In this document: positions 11,397-21,964 of the stretch, one piece after another
Numbering within the stretch: the stretch's first letter is position 1
Layout: every line of letters starts with the position of its first letter
Source of the DNA: Cryptococcus deneoformans JEC21
Taxonomy: Eukaryota; Basidiomycota; Tremellomycetes; Tremellales; Cryptococcaceae
Direction: 5' to 3'
DNA: 32,500 nt
Assembly: GCF_000091045.1 (NCBI RefSeq)
Contig: NC_006684.1
Location: 1,391,581 to 1,424,080 of the forward strand
Notes under the pieces: generated by a model
Database searches by the model: none
Seen by the model: the letters and a program-made list of their open reading frames with translations, nothing else
What the model was told of the DNA's origin: nothing
Position numbers and translations under genes: made by a program

Positions 11397-14300
11397 TTAA
11401 AGGAACTGGTTCTCCTTGAGCCACTACGAAAAGGGTAATCCACATGGTCAGCATTCGATCTCACCAACATTGTGACAAAAGTAATTCAAAACTCACATTC
11501 TCCACGTCCTTGGAGTCCCTCTCAATCCAGTCAGCAGCAGCTTGGATAGAGTCGCAAGTCTGAGCGACGGCAAGCTTGAACTTGCGGGTATCTTGAAACG
11601 CAGTCATTCACATCAGCACTCGGTCCCCTCCCAACCCAGAGGATATTTATTAAAAACTCACCCTTGGTTTCGAAGAACGCCTTGACGTCTTCCAAGTCCT
11701 TTCGACTAGATAGTTGGGCAAAGGAACCCTTGACGAGGTAGTTGAGGCCGTTACCGTCGGGGTATCGCTTAATGAGCTGTTTTCGATTCGCACAGAACAG
11801 GATTAGCACTTGGTACATCTTGTATCATGTCCGCCCGCAAGTGGAGGAGAAGACGTACAGAGTCATAGTTGGCCTTGAAGTAGTTGGCAACCTTCCTTCG
11901 GGCGTACTTGTTACCGCCAAAGCCGAACTGGAAAAAAGGAAAGAAATTAAAAGTTAGTCGATTACACAAGGTAGAACATGAAAGGGAAAGGTAGTAGAAA
12001 ACATACGAAGAAGATGTAAAGATCCTGGTCCTTGACCTTCTTTTCCAACATGGCAAAAGTCCTATCCAACAATTCCTCGTCCCTGGGGGAACAGAGCGCG
12101 TACATGGCATCGACCTTGGTACTAGGATTGGAAGGCTTGTTGAACACCTCGAGGATCTTTTCGTACTCGGCCTTTCCACCGTGCTCGACAGCATTGATAA
12201 AGATACTTCTCTGAAGGTCTGGAGGGATACGAGAATCGTCATTCTTCTCGAGGAAGGGCTGGAAGCGGTCCTTCATCTCCTGGATCACTTCGGCGTCTTC
12301 AGCCGCGGCAGCGGTAGCTACCACCAACTCTCGCAATTCCTTGACGTCGGGAACATCGTCCTTGGCATTCTCGAACCCAAGCTTCTGGACAAGAGGCTTA
12401 AAAAGCTTGACCCTAAGCTTGTTGATCGCCTTTCGCACCTCCTCGGGTTGTTCCCACCAAACAGCAGAAAGCTTGCTGAGTGCGGAGCCGATCTGGGACC
12501 AGGGTAAGAACTCTGTCTCGGCCGCACCGAGTTCGTGGATGAGACTGAGAGAACCGCTAGTCTTGGCGTAGCCGGCTCGAGCGAGGGTAGCAGCGTCAGA
12601 GACAAGGCCGACTCGGTCCTCGACGGTGAAGCTAGAAGCCTGTTTACCGAGCTTGGTGAGCCTTTCGGGAGAGTAGGCGACGCGGAAGACACCGATGGTG
12701 GAGGCGTTGAGCTTGAACGCGTCGGGGTTGGCAACGGTAAACGTAGAAGATCGGTCTTGCAAAATGGCCGAGTGGTCGACAGATACTTTGCCGTTGTCGA
12801 GAGTGGCAATCTCAAGAGGGACATACCAGAGAGTCTCGTCCTCTTCAGGCTTGACGTCACCAGTGGAAAGGAATCGGTTCTGAGTGACAGTGATCTTGCC
12901 GTCGGCAGATTCGTCAACCTTGATGACAGGGAAACCAGTCTTGAGCGTCCAGTTGGCCATGATCTTGGCAACATCCAAACCAGAAGCTTCAGAGATACCT
13001 TCCCACAAGTCCTTCGTCTCTGCATTGTTGTAGACGTGCTTCTTGAGGTAGAGAGAAACACCCTTCAAGAATTTCTCCTCACCAACGACGCCAGCAAGCA
13101 TCCTCAACACGGAAGCACCCTTGGAGTAAGAGATGGAGTCGAAGATTTGAGCAATCTGGTTGGAGTCGGGGCAATCAACCTCGATGGGATGAGAAGACCT
13201 CTGTGCGTCAAGGTCGAGAGCACCCTGGAGATGTGTCTTAAGGAATTGGGATCGAGGGTTCCACTCGGGCCAAACACGCTCAAGAATGATGAGCTCACCC
13301 ATAAGAGTAGCGAAAGCCTCGTTCAACCAAAGGTTGTCCCACCACTTCATAGTGACAATATCACCGAACCACATGTGAGCAAGTTCATGGCACTGAACAA
13401 CGGCGACACGCTTCTTGGCCGAGAGGGGAGACTTTTCGGGGTCGTAGAGATAGGCAGTGGTTCGACCGGTGATAAGACCCCAGTTCTCCATCGCTCCAGC
13501 ATCGAAATCGTGGGCGACAAGGGTGTCGAGCTTGGGAAGGGCATATGGGATGTCGAAGATCTCCTCGTAGATGGGCAAGGCCCACTTCTTGATGTCAAGA
13601 GCAAACTGAGCCTGCTTGATCTGGTCCTTGGTGGCAAAGATCTTGAGAGGCACAGTTTTGCCGGTAAGCTTGCTCTTGTGCTCGCTTTCGAGTGAGACAA
13701 ATTCTCCAGATGCGTAGGCAACGAGGTAAGTACTCATGAGAGGCGAAGTCTCAAACTTGCTGATATGCCAATCATCAGACCCAATAGAAGACTCTGTCTT
13801 GCCCTCGGTTTTGCCTTCAATCTTGCCTTCGGTCTTGCCCTCAATCTTGCCCTCAGTCTTGGCAAATGAACTGGAGCCACCAAGGAGGGAACCGAGCTCG
13901 TATGAGCTGGAGAAGACCTGTTCAATGGACGCGTTGGAAGGAGCCTTCCAAGGTTTGGAGGAGATTTCGGGCATGTTGGAGAGGTTGGTGTTACCGTTGC
14001 GGGAGATCATGGAGATGGAGAACTTGGATTTGATCATGGGTTCGTCCCAGCATGGGAAGGCCTTTCGGGCAGCAGTGGCCTCGAATTGAGTCAAACCGTA
14101 ACTAACAAACGTTGATTAGCCCTTTAAGCACTTGACATCCAGGCTCGTAGACACATACATGGGCTTCTTGCCATTCTCGTCTGCATCACCTTCGCTCCTG
14201 TAGTAACCGAACATTGAGGCATGCAGCTCGGACTCGAACTTGAAGAACACCTTGACATCCTTGGTACCTTCTTTCAAACCACCGCCGGGCAACTTGTCAA

Positions 14301-14940
14301 GAGAAATAGTCGCCCTTTCCTTCTCTTCATCAAGCTTGAGTTCTTCTTTCGGGATGACCAAAGAAGATGTAGTTTTGAGGTCAGAGGTGGAAATGGCAAT
14401 GTTTGTGATGGAGAGGTCCTTGTTGAGGTGGAATACAAGTTCGGAAGTAGAGGAGTTGACATCGAGGGTGATAAGGGCTTCACCGGAGAAGGTGGGAGGG
14501 GAGGAAAGAAGGTCGGTCTTGATCACAATGTCATAGTGCTGTGGAGGTTATCAGCTATGCTTCACGCTCAATGAAATAAAAGACTGACGTTGGGGTAAAC
14601 ATTCGTGGGCAATCGGTAGTCATCCTGTGCACTGGCAGCGACAGCACCACCAAGGACAGAAGGGATGTCAGACATGTTGTTATCGTGTCGGCAGAAGCAA
14701 AGGTTCCTTCTGTAAGACTGGAGAGAAGAGTTCTTGTTCGAAAGTTTGTTGGTGTTCTTATCAGATACGAGATAAAATAGAAAATGAAACTCAGCGCCTA
14801 ATCGGACGGGATGACCGACGATGACGACTTACGGAGAGGACAGTAGCGCGGAGAGCTAGTGGGCTTGCGAGTTGGGATACGTTGCGCGAGAGGAGGCTGC
14901 GTTGTATGTGCGGATTCCTTGCGAGACCGCGAGAGAGCAT
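11397..14940 (-). CDS. M1 zinc aminopeptidase (Ape2/Aap1, puromycin-sensitive type) with alternative mitochondrial leader
   Basis: Exons in transcript order: 14940-14833, 14717-14589, 14538-14159, 14101-12007, 11927-11859, 11776-11662, 11591-11497, 11423-11397, giving 1005 aa. The substrate-binding motif GAMEN is at 408-412. The zinc site is HELAH (444-448) with the third ligand Glu467 in LWLNEAFA. The ERAP1-like C-terminal domain follows and ends in WLKENQFL. It removes N-terminal residues from peptides. Exon 1 encodes an Arg/Ser/Leu-rich, acid-free leader typical of a mitochondrial presequence. A second in-frame ATG at 14675 starts MSDIPSV and would give a 955-aa cytosolic form. Between the N-terminal domain strands sits an EGK-repeat insertion. 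The catalytic call is certain; the start usage is inferred. Confidence 0.95.
13797..13863 (-). repeat. 12-bp tandem repeat coding EGKT/EGKI units inside the aminopeptidase
   Basis: On the coding strand about six imperfect copies of a 12-nt unit encode alternating EGKT and EGKI at about residues 286-308. The repeat sits between SSSFA and the SDDWHISKF segment, in a surface loop of the N-terminal domain. Copies differ at third positions, and T/I alternates through single-base changes. Confidence 0.85.
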
Positions 14941-15342
14941 GAAGAGGAAGGAAGAAGGAAGGAAGAGATCGAGTTGGGATATGGGATATGCTGTGATGCA
15001 ATGGGAAGCAAAGAGCGCCGGCCACCACGACGCCAAGTTACCGTACCGACAGACCTCCACCAGCGCCTATTCGATCCCCCCACCATTTAGACGCTTACTA
15101 TGCGCTATGCGCGCTCTGTGTATACTTCATGCATAGACCGGCCGGCTCAAATCAACGAATAGGCAGCTACAGTGGCATTCGTATGCATAGGACAGACAAA
15201 TATTTGTATGTTGAATAACAAGGAGTATAGTAATGTACAGATTTGCGTAGTTTCCTTATCTGAGAAGCTGATGTTGAGATCTAATCAATAGAGGAGAGAT
15301 GAGTAGAGGCCGAGAGAAAGTTCCGAGATCAGGACATAAGAT
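14941..15342. other. Aminopeptidase promoter and FOL2 3' flank
   Basis: Both neighbouring genes are on the minus strand. The left part is the promoter and 5' UTR of the aminopeptidase, and the right part is the 3' UTR of the GTP cyclohydrolase gene. No clear TATA box or other element is recognised. Confidence 0.45.
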
Positions 15343-16864
15343 TTAGTGTCTGGCAGCGCTGGGAGTACGGATGAGGGTCAAGAACTGTGACGATTTGTCA
15401 GCTCGAGTTTGAGAAGATGGAAAGTTAACAAACTCACCTCCTCTCGCGTCTTTTGCTGCTGCCTGAAACATCCCAACATGGTGCTGGTGACAGTGGTCGC
15501 GCCGGGCTTCTGGACGCCTCTCATAGACATGCACATGTGCCTATAATTTCCCAATCAGTTTATGGAATATGGTATACACCTAAGAATGACACTTACGAAG
15601 CCTCCATCACAACAGCGACACCCCGAGGGCGGATGGCCTCTTCAACAGCAAGAGCAACTTGCTTTGTGAGACGTTCTTGAACTTGAAGACGACGGGAGAA
15701 AGTTTCGGCGATACGAGCGAGTTTGGAAAGACCCAAAACAAGCTTGCTGGGGATATAGCCAATAGAAATCTATCAGAGCATTAGCATAACCCACGAAGCC
15801 GACGCAACAGTAACATACCTTTCCAGTGAAAGGAACCAAGTGATGCTCGCAAAGACTAAATACCTCAATATCCCTCACGATAACCATCTCATCGTGGTCT
15901 TCCGCAAAGACTGCATCGTTGATTACATCTACAAGCCTCTCCTCGTAACCCTTAGTCATCCACAACAAAGCTTTGGCATATCTTTCTGGGGTACGTTGCA
16001 ATCCTTCCCGGTCAGGGTCTTCACCAATGCATTCAAGCACGGTTCGAAGAGCAGAGGTGAGGAGCTCCATGTTGGCGGACTTCTCTTCGGGGGTGGAGTG
16101 CAGACGGAGATGTGTGGACTTGGCTAATCGGGGTGTCAATTTTTCGGTGGTTTCATAAAAATGACGCTAGGATACTTACCAGGCCATCCGAGACCCTCTT
16201 CATCAGCAATCCCAGAGATACCCATGTGAGGTTCAACAACCCCTTTGGCAGCCTGCACCAACCCCTGTTTATCCAGTTCTTCCCTGACCTCGCCCCTCAA
16301 TTCGTCCATTGACTTCCCATCCGGTCTATGATCAAGATCATCGTCATCCTCTTTGGGCCTTGGAACTCTAGAAGAGCTGGTACTGGGGAAAGGATAAGTC
16401 AAACTAGCTTCCGCACCGGTGGTAGGGGTAGTCTGACCAGACCTGGGGCGGAAGCCGTAGCCTTCACGCGCCTGACGAGCATACTGGGGAACAGACGGGA
16501 AGGATACCCTACCAGTAGCAGGGTTAGGACGGGAAAGGCCCTTGTCAGCGGGCCAAGGACGTTGAGGTTGAGGGTAGGCTCCGCCAGACCTCAAACTTTT
16601 GGCTCCACTAGATGGGGATAAGTCGTTACCGCCTTCGACCACATTTACACCCGCCGCTACGGGAGCAACACCAGCTGCGAGCGAGTCGGCAAGGATAGAA
16701 TTTGTAGGCGGTGAACGAGCGTTGCCCGCCATCCTGCCGCGTTCCCAAGAACCAGTAGAGGATTCGGAAAGGAGAGAGAGATTGTTGAGGTTGGCGGTGG
16801 GGATAGAACGGGGAGACTGAGGGGATGCGCGGGAGTCGGCGAGAGGGTCAGTTGTGGAAGGCAT
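15343..16864 (-). CDS. FOL2: GTP cyclohydrolase I
   Basis: Exons in transcript order: 16864-16180, 16123-15819, 15769-15597, 15540-15438, 15384-15343 (435 aa). The enzyme converts GTP to 7,8-dihydroneopterin triphosphate, the first step of folate and pterin synthesis. The catalytic domain starts near residue 240. It shows [14 protein letters not shown], then [14 protein letters not shown] with zinc ligands Cys320 and His323, then [14 protein letters not shown] with the third ligand Cys391, and [12 protein letters not shown] at the end. The catalytic part is of normal length. The N-terminal ~230 residues are an extra Pro/Ser/Arg-rich, probably disordered region, larger than in most family members. 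It ends in an acidic helix-like stretch ([15 protein letters not shown]). All five exons join without frame conflict, so the call is firm. Confidence 0.96.
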
Positions 16865-17863
16865 AATAACGGCTGTGTGGGCCGGAGTGTGTGTATAAGG
16901 GGTGGTTAATATGTACTATTTGTCAAACGAAGATTTGTTTACTCGAGATGGCGAGATGGCCTTCCTGCTCCTCCGGAACTTGCATCACGCAGTCGATCAT
17001 CCAATGGATATTCTGCTCAGGCACAAAAAATCACCACGGTGCAGTTAGGCGCGGGGAAGGTGGAGGCTGCTTCCGCACCTATTCTCCTTGTTGTCCTTGT
17101 TGTTGTATGTTGGCTTGCAGCGTCTATTGAAGAGACAAGACAATAGTCAGCAGCAGTAGACAACAAGCAATTTATGATCGAGTATAGCTTAAGGAAGATC
17201 ACGAGCACAACAATAATGAATTAGGAACAAAGACGCGACAATTCCAATGAGTCTCCAATTAAGAAGGACTCCTCAGACAAAAAAGCAGAGCTGAGGATTG
17301 AAATGCAGCTGTGGGACAATGAAAACAGGTACTTGATTCCATTCGTGAAAGATTACTCCAACCACTGCTGTTCACAGGCGTATTTAAAGAGGGGGGCAAG
17401 AGAACGTTTGGCTGTCATATCGGGAGGGTTATAACACGACGACGGTATTGTCATGCTTATTGTTGATGGAAAGCGCCATCCTGAATGATTGCCATGTTTC
17501 TACCGGACATCAAAGCACTTGTAAGGATGAAGTTGTTCTGATGCCTTAAGCTGAATCATGTTGTATTATAGAAAGAGCGCTGCTCCTGAGTTGATGAGCA
17601 TGAGGATTACTGCCCAGAAAGACAAAATAATTAATAACGGATTCCAAGGACGAAATTGGACGACACGCGTCATTGAGTGCAGAAACCATGCTTCCGCTTT
17701 TGTCGGCGATAATTTGCATCTGAAGCTTAACACCGATACGTCGTAGCTGCCACACTCACCTCTCCGCGGGGGAATCCTCACTTGCTTGGGAGCGGTGGGA
17801 TTTGAATCTCGATTCAAGGTTACAAGTTTCTCTCCAGCCTTCAAGTGTAGTACATCAAAAAAA
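16865..17863. other. Divergent intergenic region between FOL2 and RPL43
   Basis: About 1 kb separates the two divergent starts and should hold both promoters. A TATA-like tatttaaa lies at 17381-17388 in the plus direction. It is 480 bp before the eL43 ATG, so if used it implies a long leader or another transcript. Short open frames on both strands at 17546-17925 lack support. No tRNA or snoRNA could be confirmed. Confidence 0.45.
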
Positions 17864-18606
17864 ATGGTGAGTACTTGCGGATCATCCTCTACAGGCATGG
17901 GCGTACGACACCATCCTATCAACAATTATTCGGAGAAGAACAACAAAAACGACTTCGACGGTGCTGTAATGAACGTGGAAGAGCAATAGGCGGCATGGGG
18001 CGAGGTGGTGATTGGCGCATACTCATGACTGGGGAGTCGTCAAAATTTACAGGCATGGTGGAAGACGGGGGATGCAGGAGGAAGGTCTGGACAACAATTT
18101 TCACGCAAAGATCATCGATATCGACCCACTTTCAAGTTTTCAACCCGACGCACAAAACCTACGCCCATGCCTACTCCCCACCTTTACTCGCGCAACCGCT
18201 GACCTTTGATTCCTTTTTCAGACCAAGCGAACAAAGAAGGTCGGTGTCACCGGTAAATACGGTACCCGTTACGGTGCCTCCCTCAGGAAGACGTGAGTCG
18301 AAACAGTCTTTACGGCTATTGAATATGGTGATTGACAATGATCTTTAGCGTCAAGAAGATGGAAATCACCCAGCACGCTCGATACTCTTGCCCTAACTGT
18401 GGCAAGGTCAGTTCTCCAGCTTGTCTTACCTTAAAAGCATTAGACTAATCCAGACATAGATCGCCGTCAAGCGAACCAACGTTGGTATCTGGGCTTGCAA
18501 AGCCTGCAACAAGTCTTACGCCGGTGGTGCCTACACCTTCGGTACCCCTTCTGCCGCTACCGTCCGATCTACCATTAGGCGATTGAGGGAGGTTGCTGAG
18601 GTTTAA
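17864..18606 (+). CDS. RPL43: 60S ribosomal protein eL43 (L37a family)
   Basis: Exons 17864-17866, 18222-18292, 18349-18406 and 18460-18606 give 92 residues, exactly the family's usual length. The protein has the conserved TKRTKKVG start and [12 protein letters not shown] block. It also has a four-Cys zinc ribbon (CPNC and, 15 residues on, CKAC). Exon 1 is only the ATG codon: the donor gtgagt follows it directly. Intron 1 is 355 nt, about five times longer than the other introns of the window. The other two introns are 56 and 53 nt. The product is a component of the large ribosomal subunit. High confidence. Confidence 0.97.
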
Positions 18607-18780
18607 GGGATGGTCGAGATGTATTGCATAGCCGATTAGCAATGATCAACTTTTCTTCGGATGGTTTCAGCTTCGACAGTGGTTGTGTACGGATCATTCG
18701 CGCTAATTATTATCATTTGTCGAGCAGCGGTCTTCACGTGGCACAGTCTAAATACATCGAATTGTTCCGGCAACTACTCG

Positions 18781-21637
18781 CTACAAATGCCACATGTTTT
18801 CTCCTTGCCACATCTGCTCCTCAATCGACGGCATAGCGGCTGGCTCGGCGGAGGCGGATCCAGTTCCCGTAAGGCTGCTTGCTGTCTCGCCATTCGACAC
18901 GACATTCATGGAAACATTATGGGCCCTCGATTGAAATCGGCTATCGAGTCGTGGATCGCCCTGCTGACTGTCTGCGTAAATATTTTCAAGTTCCTCAGCA
19001 TTGTCCCACGTGGCAGGGAACGTGATTGCGTATTGCTTCAGCCCGACTACACAGGCCAGACATTCCCCCCGTCCGCGTTGGGCTAAATGTAGGCCCGCTT
19101 CATATATTGGATGGTGGATACTGAGCCTAATAACGATTTTTTTTAATCAATGGTCGCCCTGTAATTAATGATGAGGTTGAAAGAATGGACTCACGGATCT
19201 AGACTCAAATATTCATTCTCTGCCAATACAGCAACCAGCGCCGCGATCCTCAATGCCGCATGTTCACTCTCTTCCTTTATCCTCCTCTTCACACTTTCCA
19301 CTTCAACCCCTATCCCCATCCCTACACCTCCCATTTCCATCGCGCCTTTCCTCTCTTCCTCAACCCCCGACTCTTCTAGCGCGCGATAAAGCACAAGCCA
19401 CAGAGCATGATGCGAAACGTCTGCCGAACATGCCGCAATAGCTTGGAGAAAATCCCAGCTTTCGGGCCAAACGGGTGGGACGCCCAATTTTGAAAGGTAG
19501 TTTGTCCGCCAGACAGAGGCAGAGTGGATGAATGTGCGGAGGAGGGATAATGGGATACCGGAAGTTTGGAGATGGGGAGAGCAAAGGCGGAGGGAGAGGG
19601 CGCGACACATGGAGGCGGCGGATTGGGCGGCGGAGAACCATAGCTTCAAGTGACGAGGGGGGACGGTTGCACTTAGCATTGCGGGATTAGGATAGTTGGA
19701 GATGTACTTACGATTGCTTGGTTTGGCTCAGAAAGGCTTACTGGGGTAAAGTTTAAGAGATTTGCCGTATTCCCAGGAGGTTCGAGATCATAGTCATCGT
19801 CTAATCTTGTTATGATACGTGATCGTCAGATCGATATCCTCGTTCTCCATGGGGGAAAAGTGAAAAGGCTTACAAACAAGGTTTTATCCGATAGAATACG
19901 GACCGATAACTATCAGTAACGATGAGGATCCACCATATCAAGACAATATCTGTCCGTTCTTTCTCGTCGGGAATAGTGAGGATTGCTCGTGTGGAGTTAT
20001 ATCCCATCGATAAGAGGTGTTTAACAGCGGCAGTGGCATAGACCGCTTGATAGTCTTTTCATGACTGTTTAGTCTTACGGAAAACTCTTATGACGGTGGC
20101 GGACTTACTGTTTTTCTTGACGAGAACCTCTGATAATTAAGGATGAGTTCAGTATGAGCATTCTTGTGAAGAGGTAGGAAGACTTACGGCCCAGCAAGCC
20201 TTCGAGGTTGACCAAAGCTTTGATATTATCTATACTCGGTATCCTCCAGATCCTGCACATTTCACACACTTCCCTTGCCCGGATCACAGCCATCTGCACT
20301 AACCGACTCCTCTTCATACCCCTGCCCTTTTCCCGAACTCCATGTTCCTCACCATCGCTGCGGCGTTGAGAGCACTCATCTCTATCTCGTTGGATAACAG
20401 GATGATCAGAAAAACGAGCTCCCCATGCGAGAGCAGTAGCGAGGATAGGATGGGAGATAGGGCCTTGAGGGTGGGTGTTGGGTGTGTAGAGGCGTGCACG
20501 GAATGTAGGCGGATCGTAACATGGATTACGAATGTGTGCTACGGAAAAGAACGAGTCGATTAGGTCATCGGCCAGTCTAGCCGCATTGCCATTAGTATAG
20601 ATATAGAGAAGGTGATGAGGAACAGCTTACTTGGTAAGTTCGTCTGCTTCCAGACTCTTATGCACCTCACTCGGTTCTTCTTCCCAGACCTTGCCTCCCA
20701 TTTCTTCCCATAAATCGCTTTCGCCGCGCTTGCAAGATTCAATACTGGCTACATCGGAATATCCCAATACGGGAGTGAGAATGGGATAAGGAGAGAGGAG
20801 ATAGCGAATAAGGTCATGCTGCTTCTCACCAGGAGTGAGAAATGGTGGTGGTTGCGGTGGCGGGTGATTAGGAAGAGATAGTGGGAGTGGTAAAGGAAGA
20901 TTGAGGGATAAATTTTGGGTAGATCTTAGGTTCGCCAGTAGGTGGAGGGAGCTAAGGAGTTTGTTAACATCACGACGCGCCCATATGGCCTGCGGTCAGG
21001 CTCACTCTGCTATGGCACTGGCATTCTCCCTGACATGCTGAGCGGCTTGCACCCGATGAAGCTTATCCGGATCAACTCCATCCCCAGCCATACTTGATGC
21101 GATGCCCATCGCAGGGGACTGCATCCCACTGTGATCCATCTTGGGGGTAGAAGATGCTTCGCTATCCCGGCTTTCGTTGCTGATGTGCCGTTCTAGCTCT
21201 GGGCGAACCGAACACGAAGCAGAACTCAGTGGTACCGGTGGTGGTTGAGATTGACTTTGATCTTGGTTGCTTTTTCTTCTCCTCTTCCTACGAGAGCTGC
21301 TGAGATGTTCTTCGTCTGCTTTCTTCTTCTTCTCTGCCAGGGCTTCGATATAATTACTGGTACACTCAGTGCCTTTGGATTTACATTGTTCACACTGTAG
21401 AACAATGGGACTGGAGTGAGTTTCGCCTTCTCATATCAAAATCGTAAAGCTTACCACATCCTTCTTATCAGCTCTCAAACACCTGATCTTTCTTGACCGG
21501 CATTGATCGCAGGCAATGTTCTGCTTCCGAGTCACACCCGGAATCAAGCCCGAAGAAGAACTGGCGGGAGTAGGGTGGGCCATCGATGGAGTTGAGGAGC
21601 TTGATCCCGCAAAAGGCGCTGCATTATTTTGAGCCAT
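18781..21637 (-). CDS. Zn2Cys6 fungal-specific transcription factor
   Basis: Exons in transcript order: 21637-21455, 21394-21006, 20951-20631, 20576-20188, 20129-20109, 20045-19874, 19805-19712, 19643-19195, 19126-18781 (787 aa). The binuclear zinc cluster has Cys43, 46, 53, 62, 65 and 72 (CDQCRSRKIRC, then CEQCKSKGTEC). It is assembled only when intron 1 uses the acceptor before 21394. A basic, Lys/Arg-rich linker follows (about 80-105). The middle-homology region runs from about residue 240 to 600, with landmarks DPPTFRARLYTP, WGARFSDHP and DDDYDLEPP. A 21-nt microexon lies within it. The acceptor at 19644 (ttgaag) is chosen over a nearer AG because only it keeps frame. Target genes cannot be told from sequence. 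The start used is MAQNN; an in-frame upstream ATG at 21814 is thought to lie in the leader. Confidence 0.9.
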
Positions 21638-21964
21638 GGTCTTAGCTGTCCTTATGGGTCTATGTATGATTGAGATGAGAAAATGTGGCCGACTCGTTTT
21701 ATCTCGGCGATTTATCTTATAGACAACCCATTCTCGTCCTCTGCACAGACTTTCCTCGGATCCGAAAGCAGGCGATCCAAGAAGGCACCAGAGATAAGAA
21801 AGTGATGATGTCACTTTGAACAGTTGTTTCTACGAAAACATGTCACTCTCCCCGCCCGCCGCAAACGCCTAAAAATAGCGCACAAATCACCATCTCTATG
21901 CTCCAGCTAATGTCCAGCCGCCCCCACTTATAGCCGAAAAACATAGCTGAGGTATGCTCCCGCC
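21638..21964. promoter_or_regulatory. Shared divergent promoter region of the Zn2Cys6 factor and the K+ channel
   Basis: The 327-bp gap between two divergent start codons must carry both promoters. No strong TATA box is seen. Close divergent placement allows co-regulation, but the sequence does not show it. Confidence 0.45.

Noticed and set aside
12535..13695. A 386-codon plus-strand open frame inside the aminopeptidase exon
   Set aside because: It is antisense to a strongly conserved catalytic region. Its openness follows from the codon bias of the real gene, and it has no domain or start context.
17760..17830. tRNA-like T-arm (gatttgaatctcgattc) upstream of RPL43
   Set aside because: No acceptor stem, D arm or anticodon arm could be built around it on either strand.
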